Shown piece after piece: positions 1-10,119 of a DNA stretch of 64,000 nt; within the stretch, counting starts at the first letter, position 1, and the number at the start of each line of letters is the position of its first letter. The notes below the pieces were generated by a model. It had not been told where the DNA came from. It searched no databases and was given only the letters and a program-made list of their open reading frames with translations. Made by a program: the position numbers and the translations under genes. Origin of the DNA: Proteromonas lacertae (lineage: Eukaryota > Sar > Bigyra > Opalinata > Proteromonadidae). Location of the stretch: the NCBI GenBank assembly GCA_002245135.1, contig NGBS01000878.1, positions 1 through 64,000 of the forward strand, written 5' to 3'.

Positions 1-34
1 TTCTTAACGTATATATATATATTTATATATAACA

Positions 35-816
35 ATGGGTAAATTTAAAGATTGGTTAAAAAAATCAAAAATTCTATCAAATGCAGCTAAGTTAATACCT
101 TTTGCTGGACAGCAATTGGTGATAGTATTGAGAATATGGGTTATGGTAGACGTAGAAGAAGAAGAACAGTTAGAAGAACAAGAAGAAGTAGTGTAAGAAG
201 AAGATGTCCTTTAAGAAGAAGAAAGACAAGTGCTATTACTTTAACTTGTAATTGCATAAAGGTTAAACAAGGAAGAAGAAAAGCTAGAAAAACAAGAAGA
301 ACTAGAAGACATAGATTTACTAGTGATGGTAGATTAATTAGATCAGCAGGTTTAGGTAGCTGGTTAAAAAAAGGAATAACAAAAGTTAAAGATTTTGTGA
401 CTTCTGACAAATTTAAAAATGGTATTGAAAAAGCAAAAGAGATTAACAGCACATTGAGAGAGAAGAAGTATATAAGCAATATAGCAAGAAAAGCTCGTAA
501 TGTTGCTAATACATTAGGTTTTGATAAAGTTGCTGATGTTGCTGATAAAGTATATAATACATCATCTAAATTCGGTTATGGTAAACAAAGAGTTAAAGGT
601 GGTTTAAGATATAAACAAAATGGTGCTGGTTTAAGAAAACTAATTGCAAGAAGAATGCCAGTTAGTAATGGTGCAGGTAAGAGAAGAAAACTAATTGCAA
701 GAAGTTTGCCAGTTAATAATGGTTTAACAAAACCATGTGGATTTAATAAAAAAGGTATTTATAATCCACAAGTTGATTTAGAAATTTTTTTAGCATACAG
801 TGTTAAACATAAATAA
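35..816 (+). CDS. Arg-rich basic core-like protein, frame broken
   Basis: I do not recognise a named family. An ATG at 35 opens a frame encoding a short amphipathic Lys-rich start (MGKFKDWLKKSKIL). The protein then continues convincingly in another frame from about 118, which has an ATG at 136 and runs to 816. The second frame gives 226 residues. It starts with dense Arg runs, contains a middle helix-rich Lys region, and has a 20-odd-residue motif repeated twice near its end (LRKLIARRMPV and KRRKLIARSLPV). Arg-rich proteins with an amphipathic start are typical of condensing or minor capsid proteins of adenovirus-like elements; that function is inference. No GT..AG intron I tested bridges the two frames, so a one-base indel or sequencing error near 115-125 is likeliest. 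A (TA)n tract lies just upstream, as for its neighbours. Confidence 0.6.
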
Positions 817-858
817 TAAAAATTAAAAAATATTATTCATTCATAAAATTCTTATATA

Positions 859-893
<35 letters not shown>

Positions 894-896
894 AAA

Positions 897-1466
897 ATGA
901 ATAGTAATAAAAATCAAAAAGTAAAAATTACACGTGATTATTATCATAGTGATTCATCTGATGAAGATGATTATAATACACCATTAGCACAAGATATGAG
1001 TAAGACTGATAGAGAGATTGCAGAGTTATTATATAGGTTAAATAAAAATGAAGATGAATTGGTAAATGATAAATCTGAGTTTAATGAACTAGATGACATT
1101 GATAATAAAAATTATATACCAACAAGGCAATCAGTCAAAAAGAATATAAAATTAAGTGAAGAAGCTAGATTACAAAGAATTAAAAACTTAGAGAAAGCTA
1201 GAGCAACAAGAATGAAAAATTTATATGAGAAGAGAAGGAGAGAAAAAGCATTAGATAATTTGAATATTAAAGAGGTTGAAAAGGATTTAGATGTTGATGA
1301 GACATGTACTCTTGATACAATTAAAAAACCTGTTAATAAAAAGAAATGCATTAAAGTACCTGGTAGTGATGATCCATTTAGTATAGGTGATAAAAAAGAT
1401 GGTTTAGAACCAGTTCCAGAAGATGCTAAGATGCCTGGTGATGATGCAATATTACCAATATATTAA
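897..1466 (+). CDS. charged hypothetical protein of the element (189 aa)
   Basis: The family is unrecognised. The protein has an acidic Ser/Asp start (HSDSSDEDDY), a central Lys/Arg/Glu-rich stretch that looks helical (about residues 75-120, with KNLEKARATRMKNL), and a Gly/Pro/Asp-rich tail ending in LPIY. There is no signal peptide or membrane segment. The ATG at 897 follows a 20-nt-scale TA repeat at about 860-890, the same arrangement seen before neighbouring genes. It is transcribed in the same direction as the Arg-rich gene before it and the basic gene after it, with about 75-80 bp on each side, which suggests a set of late or structural genes. The single open frame has no sign of an intron. 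Function is unknown. Confidence 0.6.
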   Translation: MNSNKNQKVKITRDYYHSDSSDEDDYNTPLAQDMSKTDREIAELLYRLNKNEDELVNDKSEFNELDDIDNKNYIPTRQSVKKNIKLSEEARLQRIKNLEKARATRMKNLYEKRRREKALDNLNIKEVEKDLDVDETCTLDTIKKPVNKKKCIKVPGSDDPFSIGDKKDGLEPVPEDAKMPGDDAILPIY

Positions 1467-1541
1467 TTTATTATAATATTTTTTATTATATGTTTTCTTA
1501 GTGGTTTTATATATATATATATACATATATACATATATAAT

Positions 1542-1862
1542 ATGAGTAATAAAAAATCAAAAAATAAGTTATCTAAAAAGATGACAAATTTATTAATGAA
1601 GAGAATATTAAAACGTATTAGACGTAGAGCAAAGGTGAAGAAGTTTAATAAACATGTTAAAACTAATAGTGAAGCAGAACTTATAAAGTATTATATGAAT
1701 AGTGTTGAAAGAAATAAAGCAAGAGAGGAAGCATTTAATGAATATAATCAAAAAGAATATATGCAAGGTGTAAATCAAAAAGAATTAATAATATGGATGA
1801 AGCAATGGAACATATTATCAATAATATTGAAAGATATAGAAATCCTGATTCAGATAGGCTAA
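1542..1862 (+). CDS. small basic hypothetical protein, possible 5' exon of the next gene
   Basis: This open frame of 106 residues starts MSNKKSKNKLSKK and is strongly basic (KRIRRRAKVKKF) for its first 40 residues. Its last 25 residues are hydrophobic and read like a shadow of the next frame. The downstream frame opens at 1793 and overlaps this one by 70 bp. A possible 35-nt intron at about 1769-1803 (GTGTAA...AAG) would join residue ~73 in frame to the downstream protein, making this the N-terminus of the large Pro/Asn-rich protein. Equally, it could be a separate gene overlapping its neighbour. A (TA)n/(CATATA)n tract lies directly upstream of the ATG. Function is unknown. Confidence 0.5.
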   Translation: MSNKKSKNKLSKKMTNLLMKRILKRIRRRAKVKKFNKHVKTNSEAELIKYYMNSVERNKAREEAFNEYNQKEYMQGVNQKELIIWMKQWNILSIILKDIEILIQIG

Positions 1863-4800
1863 AGAAAAATTTTGAAATGTATCAAGATGCAATTAGACAT
1901 GGAAAAGCAAGTGCTACAGATGCAGATAAATATTTAGGACCTATTGAACAATCAGTTATGATAGGTGATGAAATTTATCATCATGATCCTAACTTTGTTT
2001 ATACTAGAAATGCACATCATAAACCAGGTGATGATGTTTATAGAAGAGGTCCTCCAAAAAGAGCTTCGATATATTGACCTGATGATGGTGATGATGGAGA
2101 TAATGGAGGTGATGGAGGAAATCATAGAGTTAGAAATCCATTACCAGGACCAAATATACATGGTCCACCACAAGTACCAAATGATGGAAATATTCACATA
2201 GTTCAAGACGGTGGAGGTGATAATGGTGGTATAGTAGTGAACCCACCACCTAGAGTTCCACCTCCTAGAGGTGGTATAGTAGTGAACCCACCAGTATATA
2301 GACATCCTCCACATAGAGTAGTAATAGTTAACCCTCCACCTAGAGTTCCACCTCCTAATGTAGTAAACCCACCACCACCTAGTGGTGATGGTGGTGTTAG
2401 AATAGTTAACCCCCCGCCACCTATAGATGTACCATCTAGAGTACCTGTAGTGAATCGAATTCCTTTAGAACATAATCCATCATCACCAGTGTATGAACCA
2501 GCAAGAATAGTTAATCCACCAGGTATATCTGGAGGATTATCTATTCCAGAAAATAATGTTCCATTAATAGTTCCATCAAGAGATAGAAATTCAACAGATA
2601 ATATACCTTTACCTAACAGTAAACCATCATCACCTATTTATGAAAGAGAAAGAGAAAGAAGTGCATCACCAATACCAATTAATGATAATGATGATGGTGA
2701 GACAAGATATAATTTTAGACGTGAAAGAAATAGACCTAAAAGATATGAAGATGAATTTGTTGCTTATGATGGAACTACATATATTCATGAACCATCAAAT
2801 CGAGTATTAGAAAGTACTAGTCCTCAAATTTATGTAAATAAACCTCACAAGAAAAGAATATTATCTAAAATTACACCACATGAAAATATAAATCAATATA
2901 ATAGAAGATTATTAACTCAAAATAATTATGATGATATAGTAATTGAAGAACCACCTCCACCACTACCACCATTAGTAACAGATAATAGTACATCACCAAT
3001 ACCAGTTAATGATAATGATGATGGTGAGACAAGATATAATTTTAGACGTGAAAGAAATAGACCTAAAAGATATGAAGATGAATTTGTTGCTTATGATGGA
3101 ACTACATATATTCATGAACCATCAAATCGAGTATTAGAAAGTACTAGTCCTCAAATTTATGTAAATAAACCTCACAAGAAAAGAATATTATCTAAAATTA
3201 CACCACATGAAAATATAAATCAATATAATAGAAGATTATTAACTCAAAATAATTATGATGATGTAGTGATTGAAGAACCGCCTCCACCACCAGTAATAGA
3301 TAATAGTACATCACCTATTACAACAAAATTAAGAACAGTTAATGATACATCTAATATAAATTCATATGTAAGATCACCTAGGCATTTAAGAATTATAATG
3401 CCTTCTAGTAATGATATGCAATCATTAATAGTATCAATAAATGATAGAGCACAAAGATCATTGGTTAATAATGGAACAAGTAATTTATTATATGATAATA
3501 ATAATAATTTATCAATTCTTAACGATTCTACTGATTTTATAAATTCTAATAACCGTCATCTTAATATAAATATGGGAAATAATATAGATATTGATCCGCT
3601 ACCTCAAAGTAATGATAATGAAGAACATCAAAGAGAGATAGAAAATAGATTAAATGCTGAGATACAAGAGAGAGAAAGAATAGAACAAACTTGTAAAGAA
3701 TATTTAGCAGAAAGAGATAAAATTAGAAATACAATGGCTGATTATCAGAATCGAATATACAATATGACAGCAATAAATAATAATTTATTAAATAAAATAT
3801 CTTCTCTTGAACAAGAAACTGAATTACAAAATAAATATAATGCTTTAGCTGCTCATTATGAACATGTAAATAATCAATTAAATGAACTACAAAATAGATT
3901 AAATGTACCACATGTTAATAGTAGCACAAATACTATACCAGTTAGTGAAAATGATGAATCAACTAGTCCTATTCCATTAGATATAAATGATCAATCAACT
4001 AGTCCTATATCTATTTCATTAAATACTCAAGATGCATCAACGAATACAGATAAAAATTTAGGAAAAAGAATATCTGTTAAATCAAAACGATTAAATAATG
4101 ATGATTATATAGTTGATTGGAATAGTACAGGAAAATATAAAGATAAAAAAGGTGAAATAAAACTTATAATGAAAGATTCAAAATCAGATAAAAGAAGAAA
4201 TGTTTTACACAATAGAAGAAAAAATAAAAGATTAGATACAGTATCAACTAAATCAACGACAACACCTATTCAACAACCTCCGCCACCAACACCAGTACCT
4301 ATTCAACAACCACCACCACCAACACCAACACCGGCACCTATTCAACAACCATCACCACCAACAACAACACCAACACCACAAACACAAGTACAAGTTCCAC
4401 CATTAAATTTATCTAAAGTAGAAGAGTCAACTTCACCAATACAAAAAGCTAATACTTCTCAAGTACCTTCAATTAACATAAATGAAAAAGCTAAACAAAT
4501 GCTTAATAATTTCTTTCATGGTGCATCTAAAGCAACTGAAGTTATAAAAAATATGAGTCAAGGAACAGTTAATACTATATCAGATATATTTCATACAATA
4601 AAAAATGTTACGGAAACAGAAAAAAATGAATCAGAAATAAAGAAGAAACAAAAAGAATTGGAATTATTACAAGAAAAACGTGTAAGAGAAAAACGTGCAA
4701 GAGATGAAAGAGCAGCAAAAAGAGAAAGATTAAAAGAAATAAGATTAAGAGCAATTGAAGAGGCTGAAAAATCAGAGAGGAGAAGAAAAGTAGCACAAAT

Positions 4801-5356
4801 AAATGAACCACCTCCACCATTACCAGGAAGAGTATTAAGAAATAAAGATGAAAGACGTAAAAATTCGAAATATTATAATAATGATAATTTAGTTGATGCA
4901 AGTGGAAATGGAACATATAAAGATATTAATGGTAATGAAGTTACAATTACAATTGGTAAAAAAGTAAATAAACCTGTTAAGAATAAAAGAAGAAAGATAA
5001 ATATTACATTAAATAATGATAATAATAATAATCAACAAAATGAAGTACCAATTACAAATAATAATAATGAAGTACCAGTTGCTGTAACTGATAATGAAAA
5101 AGAAAAAGATTATGATGATGATCCAGATTCAATTATGGCTGTAGGCTATAATACATTTTATCGTCCTATTAGAGAAGATGCTGATATAAATAGACCACTT
5201 ACATCAAATGCAATTCACTTTAGAGATAATCGAGATAGAATTGATTACTTCCAAATGATTCAAAGTAATGGTATAGATCCTGCTAGAGCACGTTTAAGTG
5301 ATGCTGATTTAAATAGATATTATGAATGGCTTAATAGGTCACATAATAAAAAATAA
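1793..5356 (+). CDS. giant Pro/Asn-rich presumed structural protein with in-frame TGA
   Basis: One frame is open from 1793 to 5356 except for a TGA at 2075-2077. After the TGA it continues without interruption, so the downstream part (2078-5356) is about 1,090 residues. Order of regions: an acidic N-terminal part; a Gly/Asp linker; Pro-rich repeats (VVNPPPRVPPP-like, about 2237-2450); two near-identical 109-residue units (2664-3298); an Asn-rich section; a coiled-coil stretch (about 3620-3900); more Pro runs with Gln (about 4260-4420); a Lys/Glu/Arg coiled coil (about 4610-4800); and a more ordered C-terminus containing IMAVGYNTFYRPIRED. The peptide STSP recurs many times. A weak motif of the type Y-x-D-x-x-V-x-x-x-x-G-x-Y also recurs. 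I do not recognise a family; a virion or scaffold role is inferred from size and neighbours. Confidence 0.6.
2664..3298 (+). repeat. tandem 327-bp coding duplication
   Basis: Two copies, 2664-2990 and 2991-3298, lie in the same reading frame with a period of exactly 327 bp (109 codons). The units differ by only a few substitutions; the second is shorter at its Pro-rich end. Each unit contains the peptides TRYNFRRERNRPKRYEDEF and VLESTSPQIYVNKPHKK. Near identity at synonymous sites points to a recent duplication or ongoing conversion. Confidence 0.9.
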
Positions 5357-5418
5357 TTGATATATTTATATTTTTTATTTAGACATATATATGATGTTTT
5401 ATATATAAATAACATAGA

Positions 5419-6582
5419 ATGAATGATTTACAACATAAAATTTATGAATTATATAAAGACTTTGGTTATTTAAATAAGAATGATTTCATAAATTTTAGTG
5501 TTGATGAATTATCATCAAAGTATTCAAAACCTGATATAACAAAAACTGCTAAAGAGTTAGTTGAATCAAAACCAGATTACCAAGTAGCAGTTAAAAAAAG
5601 AATAAATATTAAATATGAAATAGAAAAGATACCAGGTTCATATCAAATGGATATTATATTTTTTAATAATACAAAATTACCTTTTTTATTTATAATTGAA
5701 GTAGTTAGTAGAAAAGTGTGGATATATTATGTTAAAAGTAAAACTGAATCAAGCGTATTTCCAGTTTTTGAATCATGGTTTTATCAAGGTCTTAAACATG
5801 TTAATGAAAATGCTAGATTTGTAGGTTCTATTTTGATGGATCAAGAATCTGGTGTAATATATGGTAATAAGTTTTTGCAGCTATTTAATAAAAATAATAT
5901 TAGATTTATAATGAAAGATACTGATGAACATAATATAATGAAAATATTAGATAGCGCAGTAAGAACTATTAAAAATATGTTTTATAGATACTTGAATACT
6001 TTTGATGATAAAGAATTTGAAAAGTTAAATAATCTTAATGGTCTAATTGAAATAGTTAACACTGTAGTATTATATTATAATTCAAAACCACATAGCTCAC
6101 TTAATAATTATACACCAAATGAAGTACATGATGATTTTGAATTACAAGATTTGTTTTATAAAGAATCAAGACAAAGAAATAAAGAACGAAGATTAAAAGA
6201 TACTAAATTTGATAGAAATGAATATGTTAGAGTTAAAGAGAGAAGAAGAAATAAGTTAGATAAAAGTAGATATTTTAATGATAAAGTTTATATGATTGAT
6301 AAAAGAACACCTTTTTCTTACTCATTAAAGAATATAGATGGATCAATTCCTTCTGAATTTAATCCTAAAAACCTTGGTTTATTTAAATTTAAACCATATG
6401 AATTAAGAAAAATTAAAAATGCTATTAAAACAAAGGGTAGATTTAGGTTAAGTGCAATAAAAAGCATAAATTCAAACAAAAATGATAGTGATAAAAATGA
6501 TAAAGTAACATATATTGCACCTAAAAATATAAGAAAGAGTTCTTTTGGTAGAACTATAAGACCTAATTCAAAATATACATAA
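5419..6582 (+). CDS. retroviral-type integrase (Polinton/Tlr-like)
   Basis: The product (387 aa) would insert element DNA into the host genome. The layout fits rve-type integrases: a short N-terminal region, an RNase-H-like core with QMDII (Asp78), a beta strand FLFIIEVVSRKVWIY, LMDQESG (Asp141), a helix around residues 170-190, the YYNSKPHSSLNNYTPNE block typical of retroelement and Polinton integrases, and a C-terminal SH3-like segment (EYVRVKERRRNK...YFNDKVYMIDK). By eye the third catalytic position, normally Glu about 35 residues after the second Asp, is Asp178 in KILDSAVRTIK. The family therefore looks right but the DDE triad reads DDD. It follows the structural gene by 62 bp and has a TATATATA-containing upstream region. 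No intron is needed. Confidence 0.85.
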   Translation: MNDLQHKIYELYKDFGYLNKNDFINFSVDELSSKYSKPDITKTAKELVESKPDYQVAVKKRINIKYEIEKIPGSYQMDIIFFNNTKLPFLFIIEVVSRKVWIYYVKSKTESSVFPVFESWFYQGLKHVNENARFVGSILMDQESGVIYGNKFLQLFNKNNIRFIMKDTDEHNIMKILDSAVRTIKNMFYRYLNTFDDKEFEKLNNLNGLIEIVNTVVLYYNSKPHSSLNNYTPNEVHDDFELQDLFYKESRQRNKERRLKDTKFDRNEYVRVKERRRNKLDKSRYFNDKVYMIDKRTPFSYSLKNIDGSIPSEFNPKNLGLFKFKPYELRKIKNAIKTKGRFRLSAIKSINSNKNDSDKNDKVTYIAPKNIRKSSFGRTIRPNSKYT

Positions 6583-6741
6583 AATAAAAAATTAAACTAA
6601 CTATATTATTTAATATTTTGATTTTATTAAAATAAGCTTGAAATCATCAAACATTTCATTAAAAAACGGTTTCTTTCGATTTTGAAATCATTTTTTATTT
6701 TCGACTTTCTCAACACCTTATTCAATATTTCTTTTTAAAAA

Positions 6742-8156
6742 ATGAGTGTACGTGTTAAACATACTTCACCTAGAGATAATGAAGATAATTCTTCATCAAA
6801 GACATTAAAAGTTGTTAAGAAGAGTATATAAATACATCATTAAATATATATAGATGAAAAGAAGACTCAACAAAATGAAGAAGCATTAGCACTACCTTCA
6901 TCATCGAATTCTAATCAAAAAACAGGTATCTATATATATATTATATTATATTATATTATATATACATAGCTTTTGTGCATAGATTTAACAGAAAAAGCAT
7001 TAACAGCTTAGATGTCAAAGAATGGATTAAAATTAGAAGTATTGCACAAAACATTATAAATTATTGTGATGATAAAATCAAATATATTCATTATAATAAC
7101 AGTCCAAGTTTATTATCCTTATCATCAGTAATTAGATATGCTAGTTCATTAAATTTATTCTTTGATGCAGTTGAAAAGAATCCTCAATACATAAATGGTG
7201 AGGTACTAAAAGATATTGATGAAGTCTTATTAATTAGCCCATATTCTCTAGGTGACAATTTTACAACTGATAATAAGTTATTAGGTGGTGTGAAAAGAAA
7301 AGCTAATATTGATGATGATGATGAAGATGATGATGGATGTATTAAACGCAGTAAAAGATGTAGAAAACTAACACCTAAATCAAATATTGGTGGTGAAAGC
7401 ATTAAAGTGCATAAAATAAATACTACTATCAAAAAGCCTTTAAAGTCTGAGAAGAATTTAGTTGATGATGCATTAAAAAATAAGGAGACTGATTGGATTA
7501 ATGATAATGATGTTTTTGAAGATTTTGATGATGATAATGAAGTTATCAAAATTAATGTATCAAAACCAAAGGTAAATATAAAAAAAGATAAAATTACACC
7601 AGTAGCTAAAGTTATTACTGATGAAACTAAAATTACACCACCAGCTAAAGTTATTATTAATAAAGATACATTAAAGGAAATGGAAGACAATATTAACAAT
7701 GATAAAGATTATTATTACAGCAAACATAATTGGGCTAATCCCAAAAAAATTATACAACCAACACTTAAACCGATATTACCTAAAGTGAATTATGAAATTG
7801 CTGAACCACCACCAATAGTTCATGAAAAACCAATTGTTAAAGAAATAGCACCATCATTACCACCTAAACCTTTAGTTAAGATTGCACCTAAACCTTATGG
7901 TACAATCATTAAAGACAATACTCCACCAGTTAAAGTTACACCACAAGATCAGTATGATGTCTTTAAAAAGAAGGTTGAATATCAAAATGAATTAGAAAAA
8001 CAAATTGCTTCATTGAAAAAGACATATGTGCAACAGTTAAGAGATGAAAACCCTAATCTCAAGTTTGATGATGATGGCAATATTGTTGATGTTGATATTG
8101 ATAATGATATTGATTTCAGTCCAGATGAAAGTATATTTGATGACTTTCTTAAATAA
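6742..8156 (+). CDS. Asp/Pro-rich protein with two micro-introns (446 aa)
   Basis: Predicted exons are 6742-6823, 6854-6925 and 6970-8156, with introns of 30 and 44 nt that begin GTATAT/GTATCT and end ATATAG/ACATAG. Splicing joins a short Ser/Lys/Gln-rich N-terminus (MSVRVKHTSPRDN) in frame to a long frame starting FVHRFNRKSINSL. The early part (about residues 52-130) looks globular and helical. It is followed by an Asp run with a basic patch (DDDDEDDD then KRSKRCRK, a possible nuclear signal), Lys/Pro/Thr-rich repeats (KITPVAKVI, KITPPAKVI), Pro-rich linkers and an acidic coiled-coil C-terminus. I do not recognise a family. Style and position tie it to the element, but the introns are of host type. 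Confidence 0.65.
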
Positions 8157-8322
8157 AAAAAAGTAATTAAAATACTTACTTCTATTTTGCTAAGTTATAC
8201 CTTATCTTTATATTAAAAAGGTAGTCTTTAAAGAATTGAATTATTATTTTTGTTTTTTATTTGGGAAAGATATATACATACATATTCATCTATTACATTA
8301 TAAAATATAACATATATATTAA

Positions 8323-8661
8323 TTAATTATTTTTCTTCTCATTCATATCTAAACTTATATCATCTAGTGATCTATTTGAATGAATTCTTGATACTTTTGG
8401 TGATGGTAGAGGCACTGTTCTTGACATAAATGTAGTCATAGGAACTGATGTACTTGGTGTTACTGGTTCATCTAATATTCTTGATATATCTTCTGGGCAA
8501 TGTCTTCGATATAAATAAACACCTATTTGTTTGATTTTATTTAATAACCATAAACCTAACAAAAATAATACTATATACATCTCATTTTTAAGTGAATCAA
8601 CTGTACTTGATACATCTTTCAAAGAATTCAATATAGATGTATTTGATGATTGATTCATCAT
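8323..8661 (-). CDS. small single-pass membrane protein
   Basis: This protein of 112 residues begins MMNQSSNTSILNSLKD. It has one clear hydrophobic segment, MYIVLFLLGLWLLNKI, around residues 28-43, followed by a basic stretch (YLYRRH) and a Ser/Pro/Thr-rich tail (EPVTPSTSVPM, RTVPLPSPKVSR). The charge distribution suggests the long C-terminal tail is cytoplasmic. There is no cleavable signal peptide. A TATATAT tract lies just before the ATG. It is the first of three minus-strand genes facing the plus-strand cluster. Small one-helix proteins are common in virus-like elements; its role here is unknown. Confidence 0.6.
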   Translation of the reverse strand: MMNQSSNTSILNSLKDVSSTVDSLKNEMYIVLFLLGLWLLNKIKQIGVYLYRRHCPEDISRILDEPVTPSTSVPMTTFMSRTVPLPSPKVSRIHSNRSLDDISLDMNEKKNN

Positions 8662-8751
8662 ATATATAAATACACTTAAAAACTCTATTATATATTAGAG
8701 AGAAACCCAAATAGAAATAATGATTCAATATATATATATATTTAACAATTT

Positions 8752-9210
8752 TTATAATTGTATTTTATTAAGTTTATGAATATAATGTCTCATGCATTTC
8801 TTACATACATTATTCTTATATATTTTTAACTTAGATTTCATTTTTCTACATATAAAACATCTTATTTTATCGTCATCTTTTCTATGCTTATGTTTAGCTG
8901 AATATTTTGTTAAATTTTTATAGTATTTAAATAAGAATTTAAAACATACTTTACATAATGTAATTTCTTTTGATCTATACTCATTTTTAAAGAAACGAGC
9001 GCAATAACCACATTTAAATTTATCATCAGCATCAACTGATATGCTTCTAAGTTCATTCTGTTTTTTACTTCTATATTTTGCACCATAACATCTATTATAT
9101 TCTTTGCATTTATTACAAAGAATTGTAATTCTACCTCTATCATTCATAAAATCATTAATAGGCTTAATACATTCACATCTTTTACAGCGCTTTTTTTCAC
9201 TTGTATCCAT
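8752..9210 (-). CDS. Cys-rich zinc-binding protein with three CxxC pairs
   Basis: This basic protein of 152 residues has three zinc-ribbon-like modules. The first, CKRCECIKPINDF followed by LCNKC, has the C-x2-C...P-x3-F...C-x2-C form seen in small zinc domains of algal and giant viruses and phages. The second is FKCGYCARFF with LCKVC, and the third is RCFICRKMK with CKKCMRHY. The Lys/Arg content suggests nucleic-acid binding. It lies between the small membrane gene and the spliced gene at 9446, all on the minus strand. Function is inferred from motifs only; a transcription or DNA-processing factor of the element is possible. Confidence 0.65.
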   Translation of the reverse strand: MDTSEKKRCKRCECIKPINDFMNDRGRITILCNKCKEYNRCYGAKYRSKKQNELRSISVDADDKFKCGYCARFFKNEYRSKEITLCKVCFKFLFKYYKNLTKYSAKHKHRKDDDKIRCFICRKMKSKLKIYKNNVCKKCMRHYIHKLNKIQL

Positions 9211-9445
9211 TTTTCTATTTTTATAAAAAAGAAAAAATAATGTAAAGAAAATTTATAATGAAAATCTTATCGAAAATTATAGTGTTGAAAAACACTTGTT
9301 ATTTTCGTTTATTTTATTGGTTTATGTTATTTTCGATTATTTTATTGGTTTATGTTATTTTTATTAATTTTATATAGAAAAAATAAAAAAAACAATTCAA
9401 TCAATAGTAATAAGTGTTAATTATAACATTACTATATTTTTCTAA

Positions 9446-10119
9446 TTAGTTTTTATCTTTTAATACCTTCTTAGTGATACTCTTTAACACTTTAGGATTT
9501 AATCTGTGCTTCTTCATCATTTTTTCTTCTAACTCTTGTTTTTTGAACATTGTATCATAATAACGCTGGAGGTCCATAGCTAGTGACATGTCACTAGCAA
9601 CTTTGAAATTGAGCTCTTCTCTTTCTGCCTTGGCTCTTCTTCTACCATCTCTGATCCTTTTACCTACTAAGCTTTCATTACGCAGCTTTTTGATTTCTTC
9701 GTAGGTTAAGGTATCAGATGAAGATGGTGGTGGTATTGGTGAATAACTATAAATAAATATATATATAAATAATATAAAATATACATTGGCGATTTTTCTT
9801 CTGCTTTTGGAGGTTCATCATTAGGATTATCGATTTTGATATATAAACGATATGGATTAAATGGATTAAAAGGACGACCAGTTACTGGTGCACCTAATAA
9901 AATTATATATATATCAGAGTAATAAATTATACTGATTCTACGTCTTTTAATACCTTTAGACTGATCCATTAATGCACATTTGGTACATATATCCCTAACT
10001 TTATGATTAGGTATGCTACTGATGTTTTTTAAGCGATTTTCAAAGTCTTTATCACTTTGAGTACTATTACTATCACTATCAGTATCAGTGTCTGATACAT
10101 ATATCACTTGATGACTCAT
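9446..10119 (-). CDS. spliced basic hypothetical protein (198 aa)
   Basis: Predicted exons, in order of transcription, are 10119-9933, 9893-9785 and 9746-9446, with introns of 39 and 38 nt (GTATAA...TTAG and GTATAT...ATAG). The phases fit exactly and the joined frame ends in TAA. The N-terminus is Ser/Asp-rich (VSDTDTDSDSNST), then come a CTKC pair, a Pro-rich section (RPFNPFNPYR, SPIPPPSSSD) and a Lys/Arg/Glu-rich helical C-terminus (KRIRDGRRRAKAEREEL...KKVLKDKN). I do not recognise the family. It is the last gene before the noncoding gap that may mark the element edge, so it could belong to element or host. Confidence 0.65.

Noticed and set aside
100-140. A micro-intron explaining the frame break in the first element gene
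   Set aside because: Every GT...AG pair of 20-45 nt tried here either kept the wrong frame or led straight to a stop.
141-479. Minus-strand Leu-rich frame that looks like a membrane protein
   Set aside because: Antisense of AGA/AAG-rich Arg/Lys coding; the hydrophobicity is an artefact of codon complementarity.
2075-2077. TGA read as tryptophan (variant genetic code)
   Set aside because: TGA ends the polybromo-like gene and a tetraspan gene at natural C-termini, and Trp is coded by TGG throughout. A single internal TGA is not enough.
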